Notes: generated from the sequence alone by a model not told the origin. 43,295 nucleotides of DNA from Phycisphaerales bacterium (GCA_003141315.1 PLLP01000021.1:9480-52774), one strand, 5' to 3'; shown: positions 31,874-39,872, numbered from the stretch's first letter. Numbers and translations: made by a program.

Positions 31874-32804
31874 GATTTACCCTCGGGTCGAGTGCGGCGT
31901 AGCAAATATCCGCGATAACAGTAAAGACCGCAACAAGAATTGCGGAGAGAAAAACCACCGCATTAAGCACTTTGTAATCACGGGCAGATAACGCATCGAT
32001 AACGATGCTGCCGAGACCCGGTATCCCGAAAAATTTTTCAAGCAACACCGAGCCCATAAACAAAAATGGAATCGAAAAGACTAAGCGTGTGATAATCGGC
32101 ATCATTGCATTTTTCAGAACGTGCTTAAACAGAATCCTGGCCGGCCCTACTCCCCTGGCCATCGCAAAGCGGACATATTCACTCTCGATTTCATTGCGAA
32201 AAATGGTTTTATAAAACCTGATATTGAAACCCGCCCCTGCGGCAATGCCGATGATAATCGGCAGAGGCAAATACTGGAAAGGCGACAGGTCAGGCCAGAA
32301 ATATACGGGAAATAATTTCCATTTATACGCAAGATAGTACTGGCCAAGCAGGATAAAGCTTAAAAAGGGAATGCTCATACCCACAATACAGAGCCAATTG
32401 CCGATGCGGCTCAACAGGTTTTTCTCCCTGTAAGCCATTATCAGACCGGCGGCGATTGAAATTACGAAGGTGCCGAGCAATATCGGGATTGTAAGGGCAA
32501 GCGATATTTTTGCCCCCTGCCGGATTTTTCTGCCTATATCTTCCCTGTCGCGCGATAACCCGAAATTGAAAGTGGCGGCATTCTTAATGTGATTTACGAA
32601 CTGACTGTCGGCGAAAAACAGCAGGGGTTTGTCGGTGCCAAGCTCTTTGCGGATTTTATCGAGCGTTTCGTTGCCGGCGTTTCGGCCTGCGTATTCGTAG
32701 CTGATGTCGCCGCCGATACAATTGAAGAGCAAAAATGTTATCAGCATTACCCCGAAGATAGCGGTTATTGCGAAAACAATCTTTTTTATTACGAAGGCAG
32801 CCAT
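31857..32804 (-). CDS. ABC transporter permease (OppB/DppB-like)
   Basis: This inner-membrane permease has the OppB N-terminus (a TM helix then ISYEYAGRNAGNETLDKIRKELG), six TM helices and the EAA loop FAMARGVGPARILFKHVLKNA. It pairs with the OppC-like protein to form the channel. GAGG precedes the ATG at 32804 by 6 bases. It is the first gene of the minus-strand unit and is divergent from the ModE-like gene. No substrate-binding protein gene is present before it in the window. Confidence 0.9.
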   Translation of the reverse strand: MAAFVIKKIVFAITAIFGVMLITFLLFNCIGGDISYEYAGRNAGNETLDKIRKELGTDKPLLFFADSQFVNHIKNAATFNFGLSRDREDIGRKIRQGAKISLALTIPILLGTFVISIAAGLIMAYREKNLLSRIGNWLCIVGMSIPFLSFILLGQYYLAYKWKLFPVYFWPDLSPFQYLPLPIIIGIAAGAGFNIRFYKTIFRNEIESEYVRFAMARGVGPARILFKHVLKNAMMPIITRLVFSIPFLFMGSVLLEKFFGIPGLGSIVIDALSARDYKVLNAVVFLSAILVAVFTVIADICYAALDPRVNLEQGN

Positions 32805-33062
32805 TTATTTCCTCGCGAAGGCAAATGCAAACCGGCATACCGAATATTATATTCAAAATTATACTCTTTTCTTCCCGGCTATAAAGCCGTAAATTTCACA
32901 AACGGTTTATTTCATCGCTGAACTGGCGATAACGCAAAGAAATAATGCCATTTAACCGCTGATAATATTTTTCCCCGTGTATTGACTGTATTTGTAAAAA
33001 AGATATGATTTAGGGGCGATATGTTCGTTTGTGCATAACCTCATTTTTTGAGAGGATTCTGG
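32805..33062. other. divergent intergenic region oppB / modE-like
   Basis: This 258-base region drives oppB leftwards and the ModE-like gene rightwards. It contains a good sigma-70 style promoter for the latter (32982-33009) and a pair of half-sites CGATAT (33017-33022) and ATAACC (33035-33040). No small gene is apparent. Confidence 0.5.
32982..33009 (+). promoter_or_regulatory. promoter of the ModE-like gene
   Basis: TTGACT (32982-32987) and TATGAT (33004-33009) are separated by 16 bases, each one base away from consensus. The gene ATG is at 33063, giving a leader of about 45 bases. Downstream half-sites CGATAT and ATAACC loosely resemble the CGnTAT/ATAnCG ends of E. coli ModE boxes, so autoregulation is possible. 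Confidence 0.6.
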
Positions 33063-33416
33063 ATGCAAAAGCTTCAGGCAAAATTTCGGCTGTGGATTGA
33101 TACGAAGAGCGGCAAAAGCATTATCGGTGACGGAAGATGGCGGCTGCTCGATACAATCGAGAAGACCGGCTCGCTCGCATCGGCGTGCAAAATACTCAAC
33201 ATCAGCTACCGCAAGGCCTGGGGAGACCTCCTGGAGATACAAAAAGCGACGGAAGCGGCTGTGATTGAGAAACATCGCGGAGGCAATAAAGGCGGCGATA
33301 CGCACCTTACGCCCTACGGCAAAAAATTTACGAAGGCATACAAGTGTATGCACAGCGATATTGAAAAGGCGGTTGAAAAGTCCTGCAGCAAATATTTTCA
33401 TACGATACTGAAATGA
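33063..33416 (+). CDS. ModE-like N-terminal winged-helix transcription regulator
   Basis: This 117-residue DNA-binding protein matches the ModE/LysR-type winged helix: GDGRWRLLDTIEKTGSLASACKILNISYRKAWGDLLEI. It lacks the MOP (molybdate-binding) domains of full ModE, so it cannot sense molybdate in the standard manner. Such short forms are common next to molybdenum/tungsten genes. AGAGGA sits 6 bases before the ATG at 33063; a TTG 5 codons upstream has no site. The prepilin-like gene begins at 33413, with an ATGA overlap. Confidence 0.82.
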   Translation: MQKLQAKFRLWIDTKSGKSIIGDGRWRLLDTIEKTGSLASACKILNISYRKAWGDLLEIQKATEAAVIEKHRGGNKGGDTHLTPYGKKFTKAYKCMHSDIEKAVEKSCSKYFHTILK

Positions 33417-34324
33417 AGAAAAATTTTGCAAAAATATCTCCTGATTTGTCCCATTCAATGGGGTTCGCCCCATTAGAGACCCGCCTGCCGAGTCCGCCTG
33501 GGCGGATTAGAGGCAATGGTTTAAATGGGATTAGAATACTTCGTTCTCTAACGGGGTTCACCCTTGTCGAGATGCTGGTGGTCATATCTGTTATTTCTCT
33601 GCTGATGGCGATACTAATGCCTGTCCTGGGCCGGGCAAAAGCGGCTGCATACCAGGTCGTTTGCCAGTCGCGGCTGCGCCAGTGGGGGCTGGGTTTTGAA
33701 GGATATGCGACACAAAACCGCGGTTTTTACCCGCACACGGACGGCCTTGACCGCAGCCCTCCCGAACCAAACAAATGTCTCAACATTGCCGACAAAGCAG
33801 ACTGGTTTGGCTGGGTCGATATGCTGCCGCCCCTGTTCGGCGAGAAAAAATGGCGAGACCACGCCGCCGGCAAGGCGCCGGGCAGAGACACGATATTTCA
33901 ATGTCCTGCCGCAAAAGCCCCGCCCAAAAGGATAGAATATTTTTCTTACGCTATGAATTCCTGCCTCGAGCTCGACAAGAACTGCAAGTCGCCCGCTACT
34001 GACCCTGGATGCAATAATATGCCGTCCTTTCTCAATACGGCATCTGTCAAAACGCCGGCGCGTGTAATCCTTTTATTCGACCAGCTTCTTGAGCCGGCAA
34101 AAGGTTATAACAACACCGGCAATCCTGACAAGTCCGCAGGCACGCATTGCGGAAGCTACCCGAAGGCATTCTCATCCCGTCATGCCAGGCAGCAGGGAAA
34201 ACTGGGCGGCTTAATATTATACTGCGATTATCATATCGATTGGACCGCTTCCGTGTGGAAACCCGAATGGCCTGACAACCTCGAGGTGCCGCCGAGAAGC
34301 GATAAAGACTGGTTTCCTTATTAA
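33413..34324 (+). CDS. prepilin-type N-terminal-methylation-domain protein
   Basis: This pseudopilin-like protein carries the type II secretion/type IV pilin motif TG|FTLVEML with the conserved +5 Glu (E53) and a hydrophobic helix VVISVISLLMAILMPVL. The mature part ends with SRHARQQGKLGGLILYCDYHIDW, a variant of the planctomycete pattern RHxGxxNxxFxDGHVxW. The leader ahead of the cleavage site is 48 residues, far longer than usual, and is encoded by palindromic DNA (33457-33557). An in-frame ATG at 33458 is an alternative start. It overlaps the ModE-like gene by ATGA. Many secreted planctomycete proteins of this kind have no known function. Confidence 0.78.
   Translation: MKKNFAKISPDLSHSMGFAPLETRLPSPPGRIRGNGLNGIRILRSLTGFTLVEMLVVISVISLLMAILMPVLGRAKAAAYQVVCQSRLRQWGLGFEGYATQNRGFYPHTDGLDRSPPEPNKCLNIADKADWFGWVDMLPPLFGEKKWRDHAAGKAPGRDTIFQCPAAKAPPKRIEYFSYAMNSCLELDKNCKSPATDPGCNNMPSFLNTASVKTPARVILLFDQLLEPAKGYNNTGNPDKSAGTHCGSYPKAFSSRHARQQGKLGGLILYCDYHIDWTASVWKPEWPDNLEVPPRSDKDWFPY
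33457..33557. repeat. composite palindromic repeat forming the prepilin leader (copy E)
   Basis: Three parts are seen: AATGGGG-TTCG-CCCCATT (33457-33474), a perfect stem with a TTCG loop; TCCGCC-TG-GGCGGA (33493-33506), element copy E; and TTCTCTAACGGGGT (33544-33557), identical to the polA palindrome end. TTAGAGA adjoins both this CCCCATT and the CCCCG arm in polA. All of it is read through as protein. Confidence 0.75.
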
Positions 34325-34345
34325 CTTTTTTGGAGGTGTGAACAA

Positions 34346-35347
34346 ATGAAAAACAGTAAAGGAATAATGATTGTAGTTATCGCTGCGGCAATACTGGCGC
34401 AGGTTTGTCTGGCGGATGTGCCGACATTATCAATCTACCAAATCCAGTACACCACCGACCCCGCTGGCAACAGCTCCTACGATGGTCAGATGGTAAATTG
34501 TACGGGCGGAATTGTAATTTATAAATACTCCAAAGGCAGACAGCGAATAATTCTTTACGACGGCGTTCACAGCGACGGCTGGGGCGGCATCACCGTAAAG
34601 GCCTTAAACGGATATCCATTTAACAGCGTAAATCTCGGCGACTGGGTTTCATTGAGCAATGTTTGGGTGTATGAAACCGCATACAAATCATCGGGCAATA
34701 CGACGCTGTTTTACGACAGTTCATTTTCATCTTCGTTCACGGTTGACAGCAATAATAATCCCCTGCCGCAGCCGACAGTTGTTTCAATTACCGATATTCC
34801 TGCTCCGGTTTATGACCCGGCGAGGTCAGGCTGGTACGTCGCCAACCACAATGCTGAAAAATATGAGTCTATGTATATAAAGGTAAAAGATGTCAATGTC
34901 GGCAGTATGAACCTCGGAAAAAGCAATCCCCCGGATAATTATTCTCTCTGCAGTCCCGCCGACCCGAGTATCAGCTGCTGGGCATCCGATTATATGAACA
35001 AAGACAAGGACCCCGCTTTGTATTATATGTCAATTATCGCTCCGGGTCTGCATTTGTGCAGCGTGAGCGGAATACTTGAGCAATATACGAATCTGGGCGG
35101 TTCAACCCGCTGGGATTATTACCAGCTTCTGACAACCAGCTCCGGCGATTTGAAAACGCAGACAGGCGACCTCAACAGAGACTGCAAAGTTGACTTCGCT
35201 GATTTCGCTTATTTCGCACAGCAGTGGCTCAACGATTACTGCAACGACCCTGACTGGTGCAACGGGACAGATTTTTCGAAAGACGGCATTGTCGATGAGG
35301 CAGACCTTGCTATACTCGTAGATAACTGGCTTTCGATTACAGATTAA
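34346..35347 (+). CDS. secreted protein with dockerin-like C-terminal EF-hands
   Basis: This 333-residue secreted protein has a signal peptide (MKNSKGIMIVVIAAAILAQVCLA) and an N-terminal beta-rich domain starting IYQIQYTTDP, which resembles the OB-fold repeat domains found beside secreted nucleases. Its C-terminus carries two Ca-binding loops: DLNRDCKVDFADF and DFSKDGIVDEADL, spaced as in type I dockerins. Planctomycete proteins often end this way; it may anchor the protein to a cell-surface scaffold or simply bind calcium. No catalytic motif is seen. GGAGGTG precedes the ATG strongly. It follows the prepilin gene by 21 bases. Confidence 0.72.
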   Translation: MKNSKGIMIVVIAAAILAQVCLADVPTLSIYQIQYTTDPAGNSSYDGQMVNCTGGIVIYKYSKGRQRIILYDGVHSDGWGGITVKALNGYPFNSVNLGDWVSLSNVWVYETAYKSSGNTTLFYDSSFSSSFTVDSNNNPLPQPTVVSITDIPAPVYDPARSGWYVANHNAEKYESMYIKVKDVNVGSMNLGKSNPPDNYSLCSPADPSISCWASDYMNKDKDPALYYMSIIAPGLHLCSVSGILEQYTNLGGSTRWDYYQLLTTSSGDLKTQTGDLNRDCKVDFADFAYFAQQWLNDYCNDPDWCNGTDFSKDGIVDEADLAILVDNWLSITD

Positions 35348-35541
35348 ATTTTGCAGCTATCCTGTAGAAAACCCAGGCCGGCGTCATTTCTGGTCCTGAT
35401 TTCAACGGGTCCCGAAATGATCCGCTGCAGATCCGCCGTGGCTTCTGAATAATTTTTTCAGGCGACACTATTGCATTAAAGGCTGAAAAATGTAGAATTT
35501 TAATGCACGGTAGACCCGGTTAGAAAATTTAAGGAGAAGTT
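35348..35541. other. intergenic leader of the membrane protein-NTPase unit
   Basis: This 194-base stretch has no gene. It contains a 9-base perfect inverted repeat at 35472-35507 and ends with a strong AAGGAG ribosome binding site for 35542. The first half shows no clear terminator for the dockerin gene. Confidence 0.5.
35472..35507 (+). promoter_or_regulatory. inverted repeat in the 5' leader of the membrane-protein gene
   Basis: TGCATTAAA (35472-35480) and TTTAATGCA (35499-35507) are perfect 9-base arms with an 18-base loop, 34 bases ahead of the start codon. It may be an operator or a leader hairpin. It does not match a riboswitch family I know. Confidence 0.45.
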
Positions 35542-36171
35542 ATGAAAAAGGATTATATTCTCGGGGTGCTTTTTTTCAGCGGGCTTTGGGGATTATCGGA
35601 GGCGGCGCTTGGCGGGGTATTATATTCTGCGAAAGTCCCCCACAGCTCGATTATCCTTACACTGGCAGCATTCGGGATTCTTGCGGTTTCGAGGGCATAT
35701 CTGCCGCAAATAGGAACGGCGACACTGATAGGGCTTTGTGCGATGCTCTTTAAATTTTTTAACTCGCCGTTTTTCGCCTGCCATTTCGCCGGTATCGCAA
35801 TAGCAGGCATCAGCTTCGATTTGTTCCTCTCGCTGATTAATATAAAGAACAAGGCGATTGCCGGGTTTGTCGCTGCGTTTTTCAATTACGCCGCCTTCGC
35901 GATATTTATGACTTTTATCGTCAGGTATCATTACTGGACAGGCTCGCTTGATAAATTTAACAACCACATCGTGGAAGGAATTTTCGCGGCGGCGGGATGT
36001 GCAATCGTTGTGCCGGTTATGCTGAAGGTCGGCCAAATGATAAAGGTGAAACTGGAAACGCCCTTCAGCCTGAAATTCAGGCTGGCAGAAGGATGTGTTT
36101 CGCTCGCGACAGCTGGCCTGTGGGTTTTTAGCTTAGTTGTTTTCTCGCATACACTAATTGCAGGCAAATAA
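35542..36171 (+). CDS. polytopic membrane protein, possible transporter S-component
   Basis: This 209-residue protein has about six TM helices and small conserved patches GLWGLSEAALGG and FKFFNSPFFACHFAGI. Size and topology resemble the substrate-binding S-components of ECF transporters, but I do not recognise a family member. Its TAA overlaps the start of the NTPase gene (TAATG). The next two genes are P-loop proteins linked to nucleotide or molybdenum cofactor chemistry, so a transported metal oxyanion or cofactor precursor is one guess. Confidence 0.6.
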   Translation: MKKDYILGVLFFSGLWGLSEAALGGVLYSAKVPHSSIILTLAAFGILAVSRAYLPQIGTATLIGLCAMLFKFFNSPFFACHFAGIAIAGISFDLFLSLINIKNKAIAGFVAAFFNYAAFAIFMTFIVRYHYWTGSLDKFNNHIVEGIFAAAGCAIVVPVMLKVGQMIKVKLETPFSLKFRLAEGCVSLATAGLWVFSLVVFSHTLIAGK

Positions 36172-36890
36172 TGGAACGCAAGGAATGCCGGCTTATTTTA
36201 CTTGCTGGTAAAAAGCACAGCGGCAAAACGACGTTTGTGCAAAGGGTTATAGAAAAGCTAACAAGGGAAAATTTCAAAATTGCCGGTCTATTAGCGCCTT
36301 CGGTTTACGAGGGCGCTTTTTTATTGGGCTACAACCTTGTCAATATCGATAACGGCAAGAGAGTTAAATTTGCCCGCCGCAGAAAACCGGAAGAACCTTT
36401 TCAATTCAGCAGCAAAGGCTGGCGGTTCGGACAAGCGATACTAAACAACAGGAAGACCCGAAAATCGGATTTGGTTATTATCGATGAGTTCGGACCGATT
36501 GAACTGGCAGGCGGCGGCTGGCGAAAAGACGTGGATTTGCTTTTGTCATCGACGAATTGTATTATACTGCTCGTGGTGCGAAAAGAAATTGTCAGCAAAG
36601 TAAAAAGATTATATAAAAAGTATGAGCCGGCAGAATTAGCAGCAAAAAGAAACGATTCCATTAACAAATGTCTACAAATACTCAACGGCAGGAAAAAGAT
36701 TAAGGATAAACAAATGGTAAATGAAAAGATTGCCAAAAGGCTCGGGCGGTTTGTGAAACGCGGGCAGATTAGCTGCAGGCAGTGTTTCAAAATCGCAGGG
36801 GAATCGAAGGTAAATCTGAAAAGTATCGGCGACGCCTGCAATAAAATGAAAATTAAAATCCGCTCCTGCCAGCTTGGCTGCTTCAAATAA
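36171..36890 (+). CDS. THEP1-like P-loop NTPase with C-terminal Cys cluster
   Basis: This 239-residue protein has a P-loop GKKHSGKT (residues 13-20) and a Walker B-like IIDEFGPIEL (103-112), the signature of the NTPase_1/THEP1 nucleoside-triphosphatase family. Beyond about residue 180 it has an added segment with five cysteines: C202/C205, C223, C233 and C237 (ending CQLGCF). These could bind a metal or a cluster. I recall similar endings in proteins near molybdenum-cofactor genes but cannot name the domain. It overlaps the membrane protein gene by one base and precedes the MobB-like gene by one base. Confidence 0.7.
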   Translation: MERKECRLILLAGKKHSGKTTFVQRVIEKLTRENFKIAGLLAPSVYEGAFLLGYNLVNIDNGKRVKFARRRKPEEPFQFSSKGWRFGQAILNNRKTRKSDLVIIDEFGPIELAGGGWRKDVDLLLSSTNCIILLVVRKEIVSKVKRLYKKYEPAELAAKRNDSINKCLQILNGRKKIKDKQMVNEKIAKRLGRFVKRGQISCRQCFKIAGESKVNLKSIGDACNKMKIKIRSCQLGCFK

Positions 36891-36891
36891 T

Positions 36892-37494
36892 ATGGCCGGT
36901 AAAAAAAATAACCGCAAAATCAGGCTCGATGGAATGCTCCTTATCGGTTCAACCGGCAGAAAGTCCGGCAAGACCACCCTCGTATGCCAAATCATCCGAA
37001 AATTCCGCAAAAAAAATATTATCGCAATAAAGGTTTCAACAATCGAAAAGGCTGATAAGGATTTTCATCACGATTTGCCAGCAACCAGCAAAAAAGGATT
37101 CTGTCTCACAGAAGAAACCAGAACAAATACGAAAAAGGACACGTCAAAAATGCTCGCAGTCGGCGATTCGAGAGTATTCTGGCTCCGAGCGGAAAAGAAG
37201 TGTTTGAGAAAAGGCTGGGCCCTCCTGCTGAAAACAATCGGCCGAGATGCTGTCTGCATCTGCGAATCGAATTCGCTGAGGCAAATCGTCAGGCCGGGAT
37301 TATTTATAATGGTGAAAGGCCCTCGTTGCAGGAAAATAAAACCATCAGCAAAAGAAGTTCTAAATTTTGCCGACAGGATAATCTCTCCTGATGACAACGG
37401 GTTCGATAACTTTCTGAGAGATTTAAGACTCATCTCAGAAAAATGGTCAATAACAACCAAATGCGAGTCCCTGCAAAATCGAGACTCGCAATGA
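36892..37494 (+). CDS. MobB-like P-loop protein
   Basis: The P-loop GSTGRKSGKTTL (residues 19-30) and the overall size resemble MobB, the nucleotide-binding adaptor in molybdopterin guanine dinucleotide synthesis, although the remaining sequence is divergent. It includes a D-rich DKDFHHDLPAT segment near the position where MobB has HHH/D residues. The ATG at 36892 begins one base after the NTPase stop; a TTG inside the previous gene is less likely. The trio 35542-37494 looks like one operon. A MoaD-like and an AOR gene lie on the other strand 2.4 kb away. Confidence 0.65.
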   Translation: MAGKKNNRKIRLDGMLLIGSTGRKSGKTTLVCQIIRKFRKKNIIAIKVSTIEKADKDFHHDLPATSKKGFCLTEETRTNTKKDTSKMLAVGDSRVFWLRAEKKCLRKGWALLLKTIGRDAVCICESNSLRQIVRPGLFIMVKGPRCRKIKPSAKEVLNFADRIISPDDNGFDNFLRDLRLISEKWSITTKCESLQNRDSQ

Positions 37495-37518
37495 CAAGAT
37501 ACCCATAGAACAATATCG

Positions 37519-39846
37519 TTATTGCTGCTGTTCTTCTTTTACCGGCTCTTTGTTCCAGTCAGGCGTTTCCTGGCCAAGCAGATTTTTTACGAAGAAGTCG
37601 CGTCTTTTGCGTTCGCCGTATTGCCCGCCGTTCGAATGATCCATACCCGGCACAACGAGCAAATCGAAATCCTTTTTAGCCTTAATCAGGGCATTTACGA
37701 CCTGCATTGTCGATGACGGGTCAACATTGTGGTCCATCTCGCCGACAATCAGCAGCAGTTTTCCCTGAAGCTTGTGGGCATTGGTGACATTGGACTGCTC
37801 TGCATATTCCTTGCCGACGGGGTAGCTCATCCACTGCTCGTTCCACCACATTTTATCCATCCTGTTATCGTGGCAGCCGCAGGAAGAGACGGCCACTTTG
37901 TAAAATTCAGGATGAAACAGCACCGCTCCCGTTGAACTCTGGCCGCCCGCGCTGGTGCCATAAACGCCGACACGGGTAATATCCATATACGGATATTTTT
38001 CAGCAGCCTTCGTCATCCATTTTATCCTGTCGGGCAGGCCTGCATCGGCAAGATTCTTATAGCAGAAATGATGAAATTCCCTGCAGCGGTTGGAAGTACC
38101 CATGCCGTCAATCTGCACGACAATAAAACCGAGTTCCGCCAATGATTGCTGATAATAGAAGTTTCGCCAGCTCTTCGGCACAAACGAATCCTGCGGCCCG
38201 GCGTATATGTCCTCGATAACGGGGTATTTATTATTGGGGTCAAAATTGGTCGGCCTGAAAATGACGCCCCAAATCTCGAACCGGTCATCCCTGCTCATAG
38301 CTACGAATGGCTCCGGTGTCTTCCAGCCGGTCGCCAGCAAATCCGACGCCTCGGCCTTTTCAAGTTCGCATACGAGAGAGCCGTCCGCTGTCTTTCTCAA
38401 TTCACTGACGGGCGGCATATCGACGCGGGAATAAGTATCAACAAAGAAAAGCCTTTCCGGCGAATACCGAACCGTATGCGTGCCGTTGCCTTTGGTAAGT
38501 TCCACAAGGCCTGTGCCGTCAAAGTTGACCCTGAAATACTGGATAAAATACGGGTCCTGCCCCTTGTAATAACCACAGGCTGTGAAACAAATCTGCCTTT
38601 TTTCCTTGTCGAGTTTTTCAACGCTCTTCCAGACAAACTGGCCTTTTGTAATCTGATTTTTTACCTTGCCGGTCTGCGTATCATACAAATACAGATGATT
38701 CCAGCCGTCGCGTTCCGATGACCAGATAAGCTCGTTCGTATCATCGATGTAAGCGAGATATTTTTTGCTTGAATAATCGATAAAGGTATCGCTTTGCTCG
38801 TCAACTACAATCCTGGTCTGGCCCGTGCCGGCATTAACCGCAACAATCCTGCCGACCTGGTGGCCTCTCTGGTTATAATAGAAATAAAACTCTTTACTGT
38901 TCGGCTTCCAGTGGTAGCTTCCGCCGCCTTCATCCTCGCCGTAATATGGATTCGGGAAAAATTTATCGCTTACCTCAATCTGCTTTTTGGTTTCGACATC
39001 GAACAGACGCGGCTTTTCTATTGTTATAGGGTCGCCGGGCTTTTCATATTCGAAATCAGAATATTTGGGCTGAAGCTGGTCGGCAGGTGACGACTCAATA
39101 TAATGAATTATGCGCTTTTTGACAGGTTTTACGATATTTGACACGATTTTTTTCGAGTCCGGCGACCACGAAACCTGCCCGGAGTAAAAACAATCCGCAG
39201 AACCATCGCCGGTAAGCTGATATACCTCAGAAGTAAATGTGGAGCGGATATACAGATTATTATCTTTGGCGTAAGCCTCCCAGTTTCCATCGGGAGATTT
39301 TACGGGTTTTTCTTCTCTTTTTTGTTCCGGCTGCTGATCGGGCGGCGGACGCCTGCCAAACCTGCCTCTCGGCGGCTGCCCAGACCTGCGAATTTCAGCA
39401 TCATTCAAGTCTGCGATTTTTTTGCATTGATACGTATCGAGTTCGCACTGCCATTTTGCCTTTTCGGCATTGACCTCAATTGCCTTGGCATCTTCGACAA
39501 ATTTTATGTCGTTAAAGGGCAGCTTGTCGGCGTCGATTTGTTTTCCAGCGGCCTGCGAAAGGGCTTCCGCCATTTTTTTGTGGTCAAACGCCGGCTGCTT
39601 TGTCCCTTTTTCGGAGTCAACGAGAATGAATTCCTTTGCGCCGCCTTTGAGGTCGTTTTTGTACCAGAACCGCTGTTCGTTTTCCAGCCAGTGCGGCTCT
39701 ACCCTCGCTCGATAGACAAGCCCTTCTGTTCTTGTCCGCAGGGAATCCGCCCTGTTGTAATCTTCGACGGATAGTTTGGCAATGGCCTTGCCTGATACTA
39801 AAAATAATACAATGATACCAGCCCAAATAACGAAATGTTTTTTCAT
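37519..39846 (-). CDS. secreted S9 (dipeptidyl peptidase IV family) peptidase
   Basis: This exported serine peptidase has a signal peptide (HFVIWAGIIVLFLVSGKAIA) and an eight-bladed beta-propeller-like N-terminal region of about 500 residues with repeats such as SPDGNWEAY and SPDSKKI. It is followed by an alpha/beta hydrolase domain with the catalytic Ser in GTSAGG (about 630), Asp in GEMDHNVDP and His in GMDHSNGG. It should release dipeptides or cut peptides outside the cytoplasm. A Gln/Pro/Arg-rich stretch (RRPPPDQQPEQKREEK) lies near residue 165. The ATG at 39846 has AGGGG 7 bases upstream; a GTG one codon earlier is also open. Confidence 0.9.
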   Translation of the reverse strand: MKKHFVIWAGIIVLFLVSGKAIAKLSVEDYNRADSLRTRTEGLVYRARVEPHWLENEQRFWYKNDLKGGAKEFILVDSEKGTKQPAFDHKKMAEALSQAAGKQIDADKLPFNDIKFVEDAKAIEVNAEKAKWQCELDTYQCKKIADLNDAEIRRSGQPPRGRFGRRPPPDQQPEQKREEKPVKSPDGNWEAYAKDNNLYIRSTFTSEVYQLTGDGSADCFYSGQVSWSPDSKKIVSNIVKPVKKRIIHYIESSPADQLQPKYSDFEYEKPGDPITIEKPRLFDVETKKQIEVSDKFFPNPYYGEDEGGGSYHWKPNSKEFYFYYNQRGHQVGRIVAVNAGTGQTRIVVDEQSDTFIDYSSKKYLAYIDDTNELIWSSERDGWNHLYLYDTQTGKVKNQITKGQFVWKSVEKLDKEKRQICFTACGYYKGQDPYFIQYFRVNFDGTGLVELTKGNGTHTVRYSPERLFFVDTYSRVDMPPVSELRKTADGSLVCELEKAEASDLLATGWKTPEPFVAMSRDDRFEIWGVIFRPTNFDPNNKYPVIEDIYAGPQDSFVPKSWRNFYYQQSLAELGFIVVQIDGMGTSNRCREFHHFCYKNLADAGLPDRIKWMTKAAEKYPYMDITRVGVYGTSAGGQSSTGAVLFHPEFYKVAVSSCGCHDNRMDKMWWNEQWMSYPVGKEYAEQSNVTNAHKLQGKLLLIVGEMDHNVDPSSTMQVVNALIKAKKDFDLLVVPGMDHSNGGQYGERKRRDFFVKNLLGQETPDWNKEPVKEEQQQ

Positions 39847-39872
39847 CACAAAACCCCTTAAAAAAATTTGGA

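Noticed and set aside
35472-35507. Molybdenum-cofactor or other known riboswitch upstream of the membrane protein
   Set aside because: Only a simple 9-base inverted repeat is visible; none of the conserved elements of riboswitch families that I know are seen.
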